Below, piece by piece: positions 29,341 to 37,813 of a DNA stretch of 51,291 bases (the first letter of the stretch is position 1; every line of letters starts with the position of its first letter). Below the pieces are notes generated by a model. The model made no database searches, was not told where the DNA came from, and was given only the letters and a program-made list of their open reading frames with translations. The stretch is from an uncultured Gammaproteobacteria bacterium (GTDB lineage Bacteria; Pseudomonadota; Gammaproteobacteria; Ga0077536), in NCBI GenBank assembly GCA_938075585.1, contig CALJHG010000004.1, positions 73,311 through 124,601 on the forward strand, given 5' to 3'. A program made the translations under genes and the position numbers.

Positions 29341-29508
29341 TCACTATTCCAAATTTAGATTAAATGTACTTTAACACTTATTTCATAAATTTAGCTACGC
29401 ACGTTTGGCAATGATCGTCGATGTTTCCCAGAAGTGATATTCAAAATACTTCAAATTAGTCGCGAAGAGCCTATTTTCAATGCATTCTTTATCTGGCATG
29501 ATGACAGT

Positions 29509-29967
29509 ATGAAAAATTTAATACTATTAAGTTTGTTAGTGGCATTGTCTGCTAGTCTTCAGCCTGTTTTCTCGGCAAACGTAAAAGACGTCAAGAGACT
29601 GAAGTTGTTAAGAATGTGTAAGGGATGCGATCTGAGTGGTGCAAAATTACGCTACGCTGATCTTAAAAATGCGTTGCTTGTTGGCGCTAATCTATCAGGG
29701 GCAGACTTGAAAGCTGCTGATTTGAGTGGTGCAAATTTGACTGGTGCAAATTTGACTAATGCTGATTTATCAGAATCGGATCTGAACGGCTCTGTGCTAG
29801 TAGATGCTGATCTGCGTGGTGCCGAATTATATAATTCTAATCTGCTACGATCCGATTTAAGAGGTGCCGATTTGTCGACAATCGAAATCGATGCTTCGCG
29901 ACTAATCGAGGCAACGATCTGTAAGACTAAAACAAAAGCGGGAGAGCAGAATAGAGACTGCAGCTAG
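29509..29967 (+). CDS. Exported pentapeptide-repeat protein
   Basis: The mature part is almost entirely A(D/N)LxX repeats, such as [19 protein letters not shown], about 13-15 in series from about residue 45, which would form a right-handed quadrilateral beta-helix. An N-terminal signal peptide ([18 protein letters not shown], cut near FSA) argues for secretion to the periplasm. ATG 29509 was chosen because it gives this signal peptide; the open frame starts upstream at 29434. Two Cys flank the repeat start ([11 protein letters not shown]) and two lie at the end (CKTKTK...DCS), possibly disulfides. Function unknown. Confidence 0.85.
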   Translation: MKNLILLSLLVALSASLQPVFSANVKDVKRLKLLRMCKGCDLSGAKLRYADLKNALLVGANLSGADLKAADLSGANLTGANLTNADLSESDLNGSVLVDADLRGAELYNSNLLRSDLRGADLSTIEIDASRLIEATICKTKTKAGEQNRDCS

Positions 29968-30024
29968 TAGGTTAGTTTTACTATAATTTTTTGATTTAGA
30001 CTATTGGGCTTTGCCTAAAGAAAT

Positions 30025-31026
30025 ATGACAATAAAAAATTACTCGCTACTAGATCTTGCACCTGTCAATGAGGGTTCTGAACCAGCAGATGCTTTCCGAA
30101 ATGCCGCCGACTTGGCGAGGCATGCCGAAGGTTGGGGGTTTACTAGATACTGGCTGGCCGAGCACCATAATATGCCTGGGATCGCTAGCGCTGCAACATC
30201 AGTGGTCGTAGGGCATGTTGCTGGGAGTACCAAAACAATTCGGGTCGGTGCGGGTGGGATTATGTTGCCTAATCATTCTCCCTTAGTAATCGCGGAGCAA
30301 TTTGGAACTCTTGAATCCCTGTATCCTGGACGGATTGATCTTGGATTAGGTCGAGCCCCAGGCAGTGACATGGTTACGGCGCGCGCACTTCGAAGAAACC
30401 TAGAAAGTAATCCAGACAATTTTTTTCAAGATTTAGGCGAGTTACAGGATTTTTTTTCCCCTCCTGGAGAATCTCAGCGCGTGCAAGCTGTCCCTGGTTC
30501 TGGACTAGAGATCCCGATTTGGATACTTGGTTCGAGTATGTTTGGTTCTCAAGTTGCTGCAGCACTAGGCTTACCTTTTGCGTTTGCATCTCATTTTGCG
30601 CCCGATTCTATGTTAGGGGCGATACAAACCTACCGCTCTCATTTCAAGCCATCTCGAAATTTAGCAGAACCTCATGTAATGGTCGGGGTAAATTTTTTTG
30701 CAGCGGAAACAGATATTGAGGCTCAGCGACTTTTTACTTCGTTACAAAAGCAATTCACCAATCTTTTTAGAGGGAGCCCTGGCAAATTACAACCACCGGT
30801 AGATTCTATGGACGCCTATTGGAGCCCTGCTGAACGAGTGGGTGTGGAGAGAGCACTACTTCACTCTGTGGTCGGGTCATCTTCTACTGTGAGCGAGAAG
30901 CTTGAGGAGTTCATCGAGCTTACTGGAGCCGACGAGCTAATGCTCACAGGGCAAATATATGAGCACAAGGCACGACTGACCTCGTTTGAGATAGCCTCAC
31001 AAGTTTGCTCAAAACTAATCCATTAA
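30025..31026 (+). CDS. Luciferase-like (LLM) flavin-dependent oxidoreductase, YhbW/MsnO8 type
   Basis: A 333 aa luciferase-family protein of the MsnO8/YhbW group. It has [17 protein letters not shown] at the N-terminus, the [20 protein letters not shown] motif in which the Glu-His-His triplet is typical, and [32 protein letters not shown]. It uses flavin; the substrate is unknown. It is the second luciferase-like enzyme within 3 kb and is not close in sequence to the first. It ends 6 bases from the convergent argC. Confidence 0.9.
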   Translation: MTIKNYSLLDLAPVNEGSEPADAFRNAADLARHAEGWGFTRYWLAEHHNMPGIASAATSVVVGHVAGSTKTIRVGAGGIMLPNHSPLVIAEQFGTLESLYPGRIDLGLGRAPGSDMVTARALRRNLESNPDNFFQDLGELQDFFSPPGESQRVQAVPGSGLEIPIWILGSSMFGSQVAAALGLPFAFASHFAPDSMLGAIQTYRSHFKPSRNLAEPHVMVGVNFFAAETDIEAQRLFTSLQKQFTNLFRGSPGKLQPPVDSMDAYWSPAERVGVERALLHSVVGSSSTVSEKLEEFIELTGADELMLTGQIYEHKARLTSFEIASQVCSKLIH

Positions 31027-31032
31027 CCGTAA

Positions 31033-31989
31033 TTACGTGAGACCAGTGTCTTCGTCAACGCCAATAAGCGAATTTACAGTTTGAACGCATTGGCCCGAGG
31101 CACCTTTACCTAGATTATCCAGTTGAGCCACTACGATAAATTGTTGTTTCTCTTGGTTATAGAGCAAATGAAGATGCAGTTGGTTACTGCCGTTTAGGGC
31201 TTGTGGGTTCAGAGAGTCATCTGCTTCGGCATAATTGGATTCTATAACTTTAACAAATTTTTCATTTTCGTAATGTTCCGAATATATTTGACGAATGTCA
31301 CTAGCGGTAACTTTTTTCCCAATTTGCGATAGTGGCAAGGGCACGTGGACCAGCATTCCTTGTTTATATGGCCCCACAGTTGGCAGAAAGGTGGGATCTT
31401 TTTTTATCCCCGACCAGAGTTTTATCTCTGGCACATGTTTGTGATTGAGGTTAAGTGAGTAATCGTAACCGCTCAAGGTGACCGATCCTTCTTTGGGAGT
31501 GCGCTCAAATTGCGAGATTAGATTTTTACCTCCTCCCGAGTAACCCGATAATCCATGGATATAAAAAGTCTCAGAGCCGTCGAAGAGACCTGATGATATA
31601 AGAGGGTGAATGATAGAAACGGCCCCGATGGCGTAACAACCAGGATTACTTATCCGCTTGCTTGATTTAATCTCATCTCTTTGAGATTTATCATATTCAG
31701 TAAAGCCATAGGACCAATTACTATTTGTTCGGTGCGCTGAAGACGCATCTATGATAGTCGTAGCACTATTCTCTACTAAGGACACCGCGTCTTTTGCAGC
31801 TTCGTCAGGAAGGCAAAGAATAACTATATCGGCAGCATTAATTGCATTTTTACGCGAGATTCTACTTTTCCTTTCTTTATGGGGCAGTTGAATTAGATCG
31901 ATATCCTGTCGGGCCTGAAGCATGTCAGAGATTTTAAGGCCAGTTGTTCCCGCCTCGCCATCAATAAAAATCGTTGGTTTTCCAGTCAT
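31033..31989 (-). CDS. argC: N-acetyl-gamma-glutamyl-phosphate reductase, short type 2
   Basis: ArgC reduces N-acetylglutamyl phosphate to the semialdehyde with NADPH in arginine synthesis. At 318 aa this is the short type 2 form, recognised by the N-terminal TIFIDGEAGTTGLKI and the active-site Cys in SNPGCYAIGA. HGLSGYSGGGKNLI and CVQTVNSLIG also fit. The type 1 enzyme of enterobacteria is different. It stands alone here, without other arg genes. Confidence 0.92.
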   Translation of the reverse strand: MTGKPTIFIDGEAGTTGLKISDMLQARQDIDLIQLPHKERKSRISRKNAINAADIVILCLPDEAAKDAVSLVENSATTIIDASSAHRTNSNWSYGFTEYDKSQRDEIKSSKRISNPGCYAIGAVSIIHPLISSGLFDGSETFYIHGLSGYSGGGKNLISQFERTPKEGSVTLSGYDYSLNLNHKHVPEIKLWSGIKKDPTFLPTVGPYKQGMLVHVPLPLSQIGKKVTASDIRQIYSEHYENEKFVKVIESNYAEADDSLNPQALNGSNQLHLHLLYNQEKQQFIVVAQLDNLGKGASGQCVQTVNSLIGVDEDTGLT

Positions 31990-32103
31990 TTTTTATTTTC
32001 CGGAGTTAGTTTTGTTGTTCTGTACTTTGATTCGCTTGTATATTAAAGGTTATTTGGGAGTCGACAAGTGTTTGTAAGTATTTGGTTTGTGATGTAACCC
32101 GTC

Positions 32104-34119
32104 TTATATGTCACGTCCAAGTTTCTCTGCTTCATAAATTATTGCTTCAATACGTCGGGGCGCGATCATATCTCCTAACTTATACGCTCGGATGTGCTCT
32201 TTCACCTCGGAATATAGCGCATCATTTGGATTTTGAGTCATCGCCATAACCACGGCAGATACGTTCGTCCTATGCGTTGGTTCTCCCCCCCAGATATCGT
32301 AAACCGAAATAGAATCCTCATATATCTCCTCTATAAAGTGCAGCGGGCTGAGTCGGACATTCAAATTTTTTAAGCGCGGCATTACGTAGGGCATGTCCAA
32401 TGTTCGCTGTGTATCAGCTCCAATGAATGATCTAGGAGATATGATCTCAACGGCAATCTTACTATCGGCTAATAATTCAGCGAGGCCTAGAGGAAGATAC
32501 TCTCCGGTCTCATCTAAAATAATGACGTTTTCTCCTAGACTATCCGGAGACGCCAAAGCCAACTCAATTGCGGTCTTTATGTCCATGACTATCGGAAGAT
32601 GCGATCCTGGGATATTACCTCTTTCTGGCCTATATGGGCTGTAACCTGTTGTGGCCCAACGAGCGCCTGTTGCAAAGACTGTTATATCGCCCGAGATCTG
32701 TGTTTCAGTCATTTCGCTTAAAGTATTGATTTTAGCTCCCGCATTCATTGCTCGAGTCACTAGGTTGTCTATTGCTTTTTGCCAAGCTGCTCGAGTTGGC
32801 AATTTTTTGAGTAGATTGAGTCTGCCGCCTAGATCAGTACTAGATTCAAATACCGTCACTGCATGTCCTCTCAGAGCGGCAGTTCCGGCGAAACGAAGAC
32901 CTGCGGGTCCGCCACCGACGACAGATATCTCTTTCGGTGAGTCTGCGAGCGATATACTTCCTTTCCCCCAATATCCTTCACGCCCCATCTCGGGATTTTG
33001 AAAACACGTTACCTCTCTATTGTTAATTAGCCTACTAATACAAATATTTGCACCAATACAATGTGTGACGTCTTTTTCATTTTTATTCAAACTTTTACTC
33101 ACTAAATGAGCATCTGCCATATGTGCTCGCGTCATAGCAACCATGTCGGCATCACCGCTAGCCAGCATCTTTTCTGCGTGACTTAAAGTCAGGAAACGAC
33201 CAACTATAAAAAGGGGGATATCGTCTCCAATAATTTTTCGAGCTTTTTTAGCACTTTCAGCCAGAAAACCTTCTTTCATGGTTCCCATCGGAGCTACTGC
33301 GACATGTAAAGTGTGGTAACCACCTGCCGACAAATCATAAAAATTGAATAGATCGCATGACTTAAAAATTTCCAGTTGTTGTTCCGCCTGTGTTGCAGTG
33401 ATCCCAGCGTCACCTAAGTATTCATCAAAAGATAGCCTGAGCCCCATTACGAAGTCCGGTCCAAGTTTTTCCCGAATAGCTTTGCCGATATCAATTATCA
33501 AACGACAACGGTTCTCTATGGTACCGCCATATTTATCGGTACGTTTGTTAAAAGCAGGGCTTAGAAATTCTCCCAGTAACTGACTATGGGCTGCATGTAT
33601 TTCGATTCCATCGAGCCCTGATTCTGAAACATTAGTCGCAGATTCTACGAAGTAGGAAATTAATTCATCTATATGTTCCAATTCCATGGCGATCGGCATC
33701 TCCTCGGTAACAGCCGATGGAATGCGGGATGCAGCCCACAATGGTCTCCAATCGTCAATGTATTGGGTACCATCGCCTTGGGCGCCACAGGCAAAAAGCT
33801 GGACTAGCTGCTTACAATCGAATTCGTGGACTGCTTCACCTAATTTTTTGTACCAAGGAATACAGCGCTTATCGTAAGCCACGCAACCTGCGGCATAGTT
33901 TCGACCGGTAGGATGAACTGCTTGTTGTTCCAGGATGAGTAATCCTACTCCACCCTTAGCGCGTTCTCGATAATAATTTATATGACGTTCACTAAGTGTT
34001 CCATCTTTCCCATACAGCTGGGTATGCCCGGTCATCATAATTCTATTTTTTATTTCGAGATTACCAATTTTTAGGTGGCGTTGGACATGACTGTAGTTTT
34101 TGTTACTTATACTAGACAA
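32104..34119 (-). CDS. Trimethylamine-dehydrogenase-like FMN/FAD oxidoreductase
   Basis: A two-domain flavoprotein: an N-terminal Old Yellow Enzyme-type TIM barrel for FMN (ending near GDADMVAMTRAHMADAHLV) and a C-terminal FAD/NAD(P)-binding half starting with ISVVGGGPAGLRFAGTAA. Between them is the iron-sulfur region CIGANICISRLINN...TC. In trimethylamine dehydrogenase the pattern is C-x2-C-x2-C-x11-C; here the second Cys is Ala. HAAHSQLLGEFLSPAFNKR is the usual barrel motif. Relatives include 2,4-dienoyl-CoA reductase and demethylases of methylated amines. The open frame begins at TTG 34188, but TTG 34119 has GGGGAG 7 bases upstream and is preferred, giving 671 aa. It is divergent from the efflux pair. 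Confidence 0.85.
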   Translation of the reverse strand: MSSISNKNYSHVQRHLKIGNLEIKNRIMMTGHTQLYGKDGTLSERHINYYRERAKGGVGLLILEQQAVHPTGRNYAAGCVAYDKRCIPWYKKLGEAVHEFDCKQLVQLFACGAQGDGTQYIDDWRPLWAASRIPSAVTEEMPIAMELEHIDELISYFVESATNVSESGLDGIEIHAAHSQLLGEFLSPAFNKRTDKYGGTIENRCRLIIDIGKAIREKLGPDFVMGLRLSFDEYLGDAGITATQAEQQLEIFKSCDLFNFYDLSAGGYHTLHVAVAPMGTMKEGFLAESAKKARKIIGDDIPLFIVGRFLTLSHAEKMLASGDADMVAMTRAHMADAHLVSKSLNKNEKDVTHCIGANICISRLINNREVTCFQNPEMGREGYWGKGSISLADSPKEISVVGGGPAGLRFAGTAALRGHAVTVFESSTDLGGRLNLLKKLPTRAAWQKAIDNLVTRAMNAGAKINTLSEMTETQISGDITVFATGARWATTGYSPYRPERGNIPGSHLPIVMDIKTAIELALASPDSLGENVIILDETGEYLPLGLAELLADSKIAVEIISPRSFIGADTQRTLDMPYVMPRLKNLNVRLSPLHFIEEIYEDSISVYDIWGGEPTHRTNVSAVVMAMTQNPNDALYSEVKEHIRAYKLGDMIAPRRIEAIIYEAEKLGRDI

Positions 34120-34195
34120 GTTGTTTCTCCCCGTAGACTGCCAGTTACTCTTTAATTTATCAGAATTTTTTTGTCTTATATTTTCCAAGTAGCTT

Positions 34196-34216
34196 GTTGA
34201 ATCTCAACATTAGTTG
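34196..34216. promoter_or_regulatory. Short inverted repeats between divergent genes, operator-like
   Basis: GTTGA-ATC-TCAAC (34196-34208) overlaps CAAC-ATTA-GTTG (34205-34216), two linked dyads in the spacer between the flavoprotein gene and the efflux operon. A perfect CTATATATAG lies at 34233-34242. This is the kind of site a local repressor could use, but no regulator gene is adjacent. Confidence 0.3.
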
Positions 34217-34291
34217 AACTGGTCGTTATTATCTATATATAGAGTTAAAATAATTTATTCGTCAAGCTATGTATTAATCGGAGTATCGTAT

Positions 34292-35287
34292 ATGCGCTTT
34301 AAGCGTTTTTCCGCAGTTTTGGTCTTTTCCTTACTCAGTGGAGTCGGACTTATTCAATACCTTTCTTATAAGGATTCTCACCCCTCAACTGAGGATGCTT
34401 ACGTGCAAGCACATATTGTCAATATTGCATCCCGCGTGTCTGGTCCTGTTATTAAATTACATGTATCTGAAAATGATTACGTAAATGCGGGCGATGTATT
34501 GTTTGAAATTGATCCTTCGGTCTTTGATGCCATAGTTCAAGGAGCATCGGCTAATTATGAGCTTGCTGCTCAGTCCACCGGGGCAAGTGATGCCGAAGTA
34601 GGAGTGGCTAAGTCTACATTAGAAGAACGTAAGGTGAGTCTTTCTAGGGCGAAGAGAGCATTAGAAAGAGCCACTTCTCTCGCCCAAGCAAAATTAATTT
34701 CTGAAGCTGAATTTGATGACGCGACTGCCACATATGCTGAAGCAAAAGCGTCTGTAGCCAGCGCAAATGCTGATCTGCGAAGAGCAGAGAGTGAGTCGGG
34801 TGCGAAGGGTGAGGATAATGCACGTCTCCGAGAAGCTGCTGCTCAACGAACTGCCGCTGAACTCGATCTAGCTTTCACCAAGGTTGTAGCTCCTGTTTCG
34901 GGTTGGATCACTAACCTTTCTTTGCGAGAGGGGGCTATGGTGATAGCTCGTCGCTCGCAGTTCTCTATTGTTGAAGATAGTGAGTGGTGGGTTGAGGCAA
35001 ATTTCAAAGAAACAGATTTAAAGTCGATGCGACCGGGGCAGCAGACTACTATCGAAGTGGATATGTATCCGGATCTAACACTCCAAGGACATGTTGAAAG
35101 CCTAGGTGCTGGGTCAGGAGCGGTATTTTCATTACTCCCTCCTGAAAATGCCACAGGAAACTGGGTTAAGGTTACACAGAGATTTCCGGTCCGCATATCA
35201 ATTGAGTCGCGACACGACGATCTTGATGAGATTAGGCCACTACGGGTTGGAGCCAGTGCGACTGTCACAGTCGACGTTAGGGAATGA
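34292..35287 (+). CDS. HlyD/EmrA-type membrane fusion protein of a multidrug efflux pump
   Basis: This is the periplasmic adaptor of an MFS-based efflux system. It has an N-terminal transmembrane anchor (about residues 6-24) and an EDAYVQAHIVNIASRVSG lipoyl half with the typical T-x-DAYV start. An alpha-helical hairpin with many Ala and Glu follows, then the second lipoyl half (FTKVVAPVSGWITNLSLREG) and a beta-barrel part. ATG 34292 is preferred because it begins just before the anchor and has CGGAG upstream; the frame is open from 34214. It overlaps the transporter gene as ATGA. No outer-membrane channel gene is adjacent. Confidence 0.9.
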   Translation: MRFKRFSAVLVFSLLSGVGLIQYLSYKDSHPSTEDAYVQAHIVNIASRVSGPVIKLHVSENDYVNAGDVLFEIDPSVFDAIVQGASANYELAAQSTGASDAEVGVAKSTLEERKVSLSRAKRALERATSLAQAKLISEAEFDDATATYAEAKASVASANADLRRAESESGAKGEDNARLREAAAQRTAAELDLAFTKVVAPVSGWITNLSLREGAMVIARRSQFSIVEDSEWWVEANFKETDLKSMRPGQQTTIEVDMYPDLTLQGHVESLGAGSGAVFSLLPPENATGNWVKVTQRFPVRISIESRHDDLDEIRPLRVGASATVTVDVRE

Positions 35288-36852
35288 GCGTTAGCCTAGA
35301 AGGTGACGAGGACAAGCCTTCGGTCGCCTTAGTCGTTGGCGTAATGCTTGTCGCCACGTTAGAAGTGCTTGATGTCACCGTAGTGAATATAGCACTTCCT
35401 CACATCATGGGCAGCTTTGGGGCGACGCCTGATCAGGTGACCTGGATGATCACTTCCTATCTTATTGCTACTGTCATAGTGATGCCGCTAACAGGTTACT
35501 TTGTATCGCGTTACGGTCGTCAGCGGACGATGCTTGTTGGCGTAGTTGGTTTTACTATCACATCCTTGGCGTGCGGTCTTTCATGGAGTTTAACTTCAAT
35601 GGTAGTATTCCGCTTTTTACAGGGAGCATTTGGTGCCGTATTGGTACCTATCTCTCAGTCAATCTTACTTGATGCTTATCCACGTGAGAAAGCAAATCAG
35701 GCTATGGCTCTTTGGGGCTTAGCTATTATGGTCGCTCCAGTGATGGGACCTGTCATAGGAGGCTATATTACGGAATACTGGAGCTGGCCTTGGGTGTTTT
35801 TTATTAATATTCCTTTGGGCTGTATTGCGTTGTTTTTAGTCATTGACCGAGAGAAATCTCTCCCTAAAGGCAAGAGGGTAGATGCTGATTGGTGGGGTCT
35901 TTTGTTCTTAGCTATCGCCTTGGCTAGTTTTCAAACGGTACTAGACCAAGGACATATGAGAGATTGGTTCGAATCAACGTTCATTTGGATATTGTCTTGG
36001 ATCTCCATTTGCTTCGCTTTACTTTTCATCGCGAGAGCGTACGGTAGGAATGATAATTTTATAGATATACGATTATTTTCGGATCAAAATTTCACATTTG
36101 GCTGCCTTCTCATGGCTGGGTATGGCATGGCTATGTACTCGAATATAGTGATGTGGCCACTTCTAGCTCAATCCGTTTTTAATTATCCTGCTGATCAAGC
36201 TGGTTGGATCTTAGCCCCTAGAGGCGTGGTAAGTGCGATAATGATGATTACTATCGGAACGTGGTTAGCCCCCCGCGTAGATATGCGTTGGATTATCGGA
36301 ATTGGTTTAATTTTTTCCGCTTATGCAGCTTCGATGATGGCAGGTTTGTCCCGCGATGCTGGCGCATTCTCCCTTGTTGCACCAGGATTACTGATGGGTC
36401 TTGCGATGGCTTGCGTGTTTGCGCAACTCTCTACAGCGACATTCTCAACGATTGTCCCAGAAAAAAGCTCCGACGCGGCTGGAATTTATAACGCAGTTAG
36501 GGGGATAGGAGGGTCGATAGGTATCGCAATTACAAGCGCATTTTTAGTGCGAAAGGAGCAGATCCACTGGCATAACCTAGGAACTAATATTAGCGAAGTG
36601 AATCCAAATATTTATAGTTGGATGGAAAAAGCTGATATTGCCATCGATGAGCCGACTGCCGCCGCGAAGTTAGGGAAAGAGCTCTTTCGGCATGCCGAGA
36701 TGGCAGCTTTTAATGACGTATTTTGGTTGGTAGCGCTGATGTTCATCAGTTTGTTGCCATTCGTTTTTTTTATGAATAACACTCAGAGAAGTAAGGGTGT
36801 TTTAATAGAGAAGAAGGTATCTCAAAAGGACTCATCATCCCACCAGGGGTAA
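35284..36852 (+). CDS. DHA2 family MFS drug exporter, EmrB/QacA type
   Basis: A 522 aa, 14-helix proton-driven exporter. Motif D1 appears in helix 1 (LEVLDVTVVNIALPHIMGSF), motif A in the 2-3 loop (GYFVSRYGRQRTMLVG), and motif C in helix 5 (APVMGPVIGGYITEYW). It pairs with the HlyD-like adaptor just upstream to form an EmrAB-like pump; substrates cannot be read from sequence. Its 3' end overlaps the convergent crotonase gene by 31 bases. Confidence 0.92.
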   Translation: MSVSLEGDEDKPSVALVVGVMLVATLEVLDVTVVNIALPHIMGSFGATPDQVTWMITSYLIATVIVMPLTGYFVSRYGRQRTMLVGVVGFTITSLACGLSWSLTSMVVFRFLQGAFGAVLVPISQSILLDAYPREKANQAMALWGLAIMVAPVMGPVIGGYITEYWSWPWVFFINIPLGCIALFLVIDREKSLPKGKRVDADWWGLLFLAIALASFQTVLDQGHMRDWFESTFIWILSWISICFALLFIARAYGRNDNFIDIRLFSDQNFTFGCLLMAGYGMAMYSNIVMWPLLAQSVFNYPADQAGWILAPRGVVSAIMMITIGTWLAPRVDMRWIIGIGLIFSAYAASMMAGLSRDAGAFSLVAPGLLMGLAMACVFAQLSTATFSTIVPEKSSDAAGIYNAVRGIGGSIGIAITSAFLVRKEQIHWHNLGTNISEVNPNIYSWMEKADIAIDEPTAAAKLGKELFRHAEMAAFNDVFWLVALMFISLLPFVFFMNNTQRSKGVLIEKKVSQKDSSSHQG

Positions 36853-37664
36853 ACTTTTGGCATATCCGCTGAGACTTTGTCGATAAAATTTGGATGCCTT
36901 TTTTCTAGGAATGACTGTACACCTTCTTTAGCGTCACTAGATCTTCCTAAGGCGAAAATACTTTTTGAGTCGATTCGATGTGCTGCCATAGGATCTTTTT
37001 CGCCTAACATTTTCCACATCATTTGCCGAGTTAGAGCGATAGAAACAGCCGACGTATTCACGACGATTTCCCTCGCGATTGTCTTTGCCCTAATGAGAAG
37101 CTCGTCTTTTGGAACCACCTCTGATAGCAAATCACTTTGGAGTGCTTCTTGGGCGTCTATAATGCGACCTGAGAAGCACCATTGAAGTGCTTTAGAAATC
37201 CCAACTATGCGTGGTAAAAACCAACTTGAACAAGCCTCGGGTACAATACCACGACGCGCAAACACGAAACCAAAGCGAGAATCTTCTGATCCAATCCGGA
37301 TGTCCATGGGTAGTAACATTGTGACTCCGACTCCAACTGCGGCTCCATTTACTGCAGCAATGAGAGGCTTTTGGCAGCTGTACATCTTTAAAGCAAGAAT
37401 ACCGCCTCCGTCTCTATGGTTCTCCGCCGCGCCCATTTTTTCAAAAGATTTTTGCCCTCCTGAAAGATCGGCGCCGGCGCAAAACCCCTTGCCAGCCCCG
37501 GTAATAATTATAACTCGGACCTCATCTTGATGATTCGCACTATCCAGAGCGCTCACTAACTCCTCTAGCATTTGAGGATTAAAAGCATTGAGTTTCTCTG
37601 GTCGATTTAAGGTCAATGTAAGGATATTCTCCTCGAGATCCCAATTGATGCATTGGTATTTCAT
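36822..37664 (-). CDS. Enoyl-CoA hydratase/isomerase (crotonase) family protein
   Basis: A 280 aa crotonase-fold enzyme acting on an acyl-CoA. LNRPEKLNAFNPQMLEELV is the N-terminal signature, GKGFCAGADLSGG and NGAAVGVGVTMLLPMDIRI form the CoA oxyanion hole, and RRGIVPEACSSWFLPRIVG carries one catalytic-type Glu. The first Glu of true enoyl-CoA hydratase (in the Q-P-E-I position) is not seen, so an isomerase or other crotonase reaction is as likely. It has no obvious beta-oxidation neighbours. Confidence 0.88.
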   Translation of the reverse strand: MKYQCINWDLEENILTLTLNRPEKLNAFNPQMLEELVSALDSANHQDEVRVIIITGAGKGFCAGADLSGGQKSFEKMGAAENHRDGGGILALKMYSCQKPLIAAVNGAAVGVGVTMLLPMDIRIGSEDSRFGFVFARRGIVPEACSSWFLPRIVGISKALQWCFSGRIIDAQEALQSDLLSEVVPKDELLIRAKTIAREIVVNTSAVSIALTRQMMWKMLGEKDPMAAHRIDSKSIFALGRSSDAKEGVQSFLEKRHPNFIDKVSADMPKVYPWWDDESF

Positions 37665-37693
37665 ATTTTTTCCTTATTTGGGTTTAGAGTAGG

Positions 37694-37770
37694 TGGCGAC
37701 CCGGGCAGGATTCGAACCTGCGACCTGTCCCTTAGGAGGGGACCGTTCTATCCAGCTGAACTACCGGGCC
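37694..37770 (-). tRNA. tRNA-Arg (anticodon CCT)
   Basis: On the minus strand the acceptor stem GGCCCGG pairs with CCGGGTC (one G-U pair), the D arm contains GTTCAGCTGGATAGAAC, the anticodon arm is GTCCC-CTCCTAA-GGGAC with CCT at positions 34-36, and the T arm holds GGTTCGAATCC. The discriminator is G and the CCA end is encoded. It reads AGG. It lies just downstream of glnS on the same strand. Confidence 0.96.
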
Positions 37771-37813
37771 TTAGAGACCTTCACAGTAAAGGTAAATTTT
37801 GAAATTTTTACGA

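Noticed and set aside
29641-29880. Tandem short DNA repeat
   Set aside because: The periodicity is explained by the pentapeptide-repeat protein coding sequence.
34120-34188. N-terminal extension of the TMADH-like protein to TTG 34188
   Set aside because: The extension is low-complexity and polar, unlike the family, while TTG 34119 has an excellent Shine-Dalgarno at the right distance.
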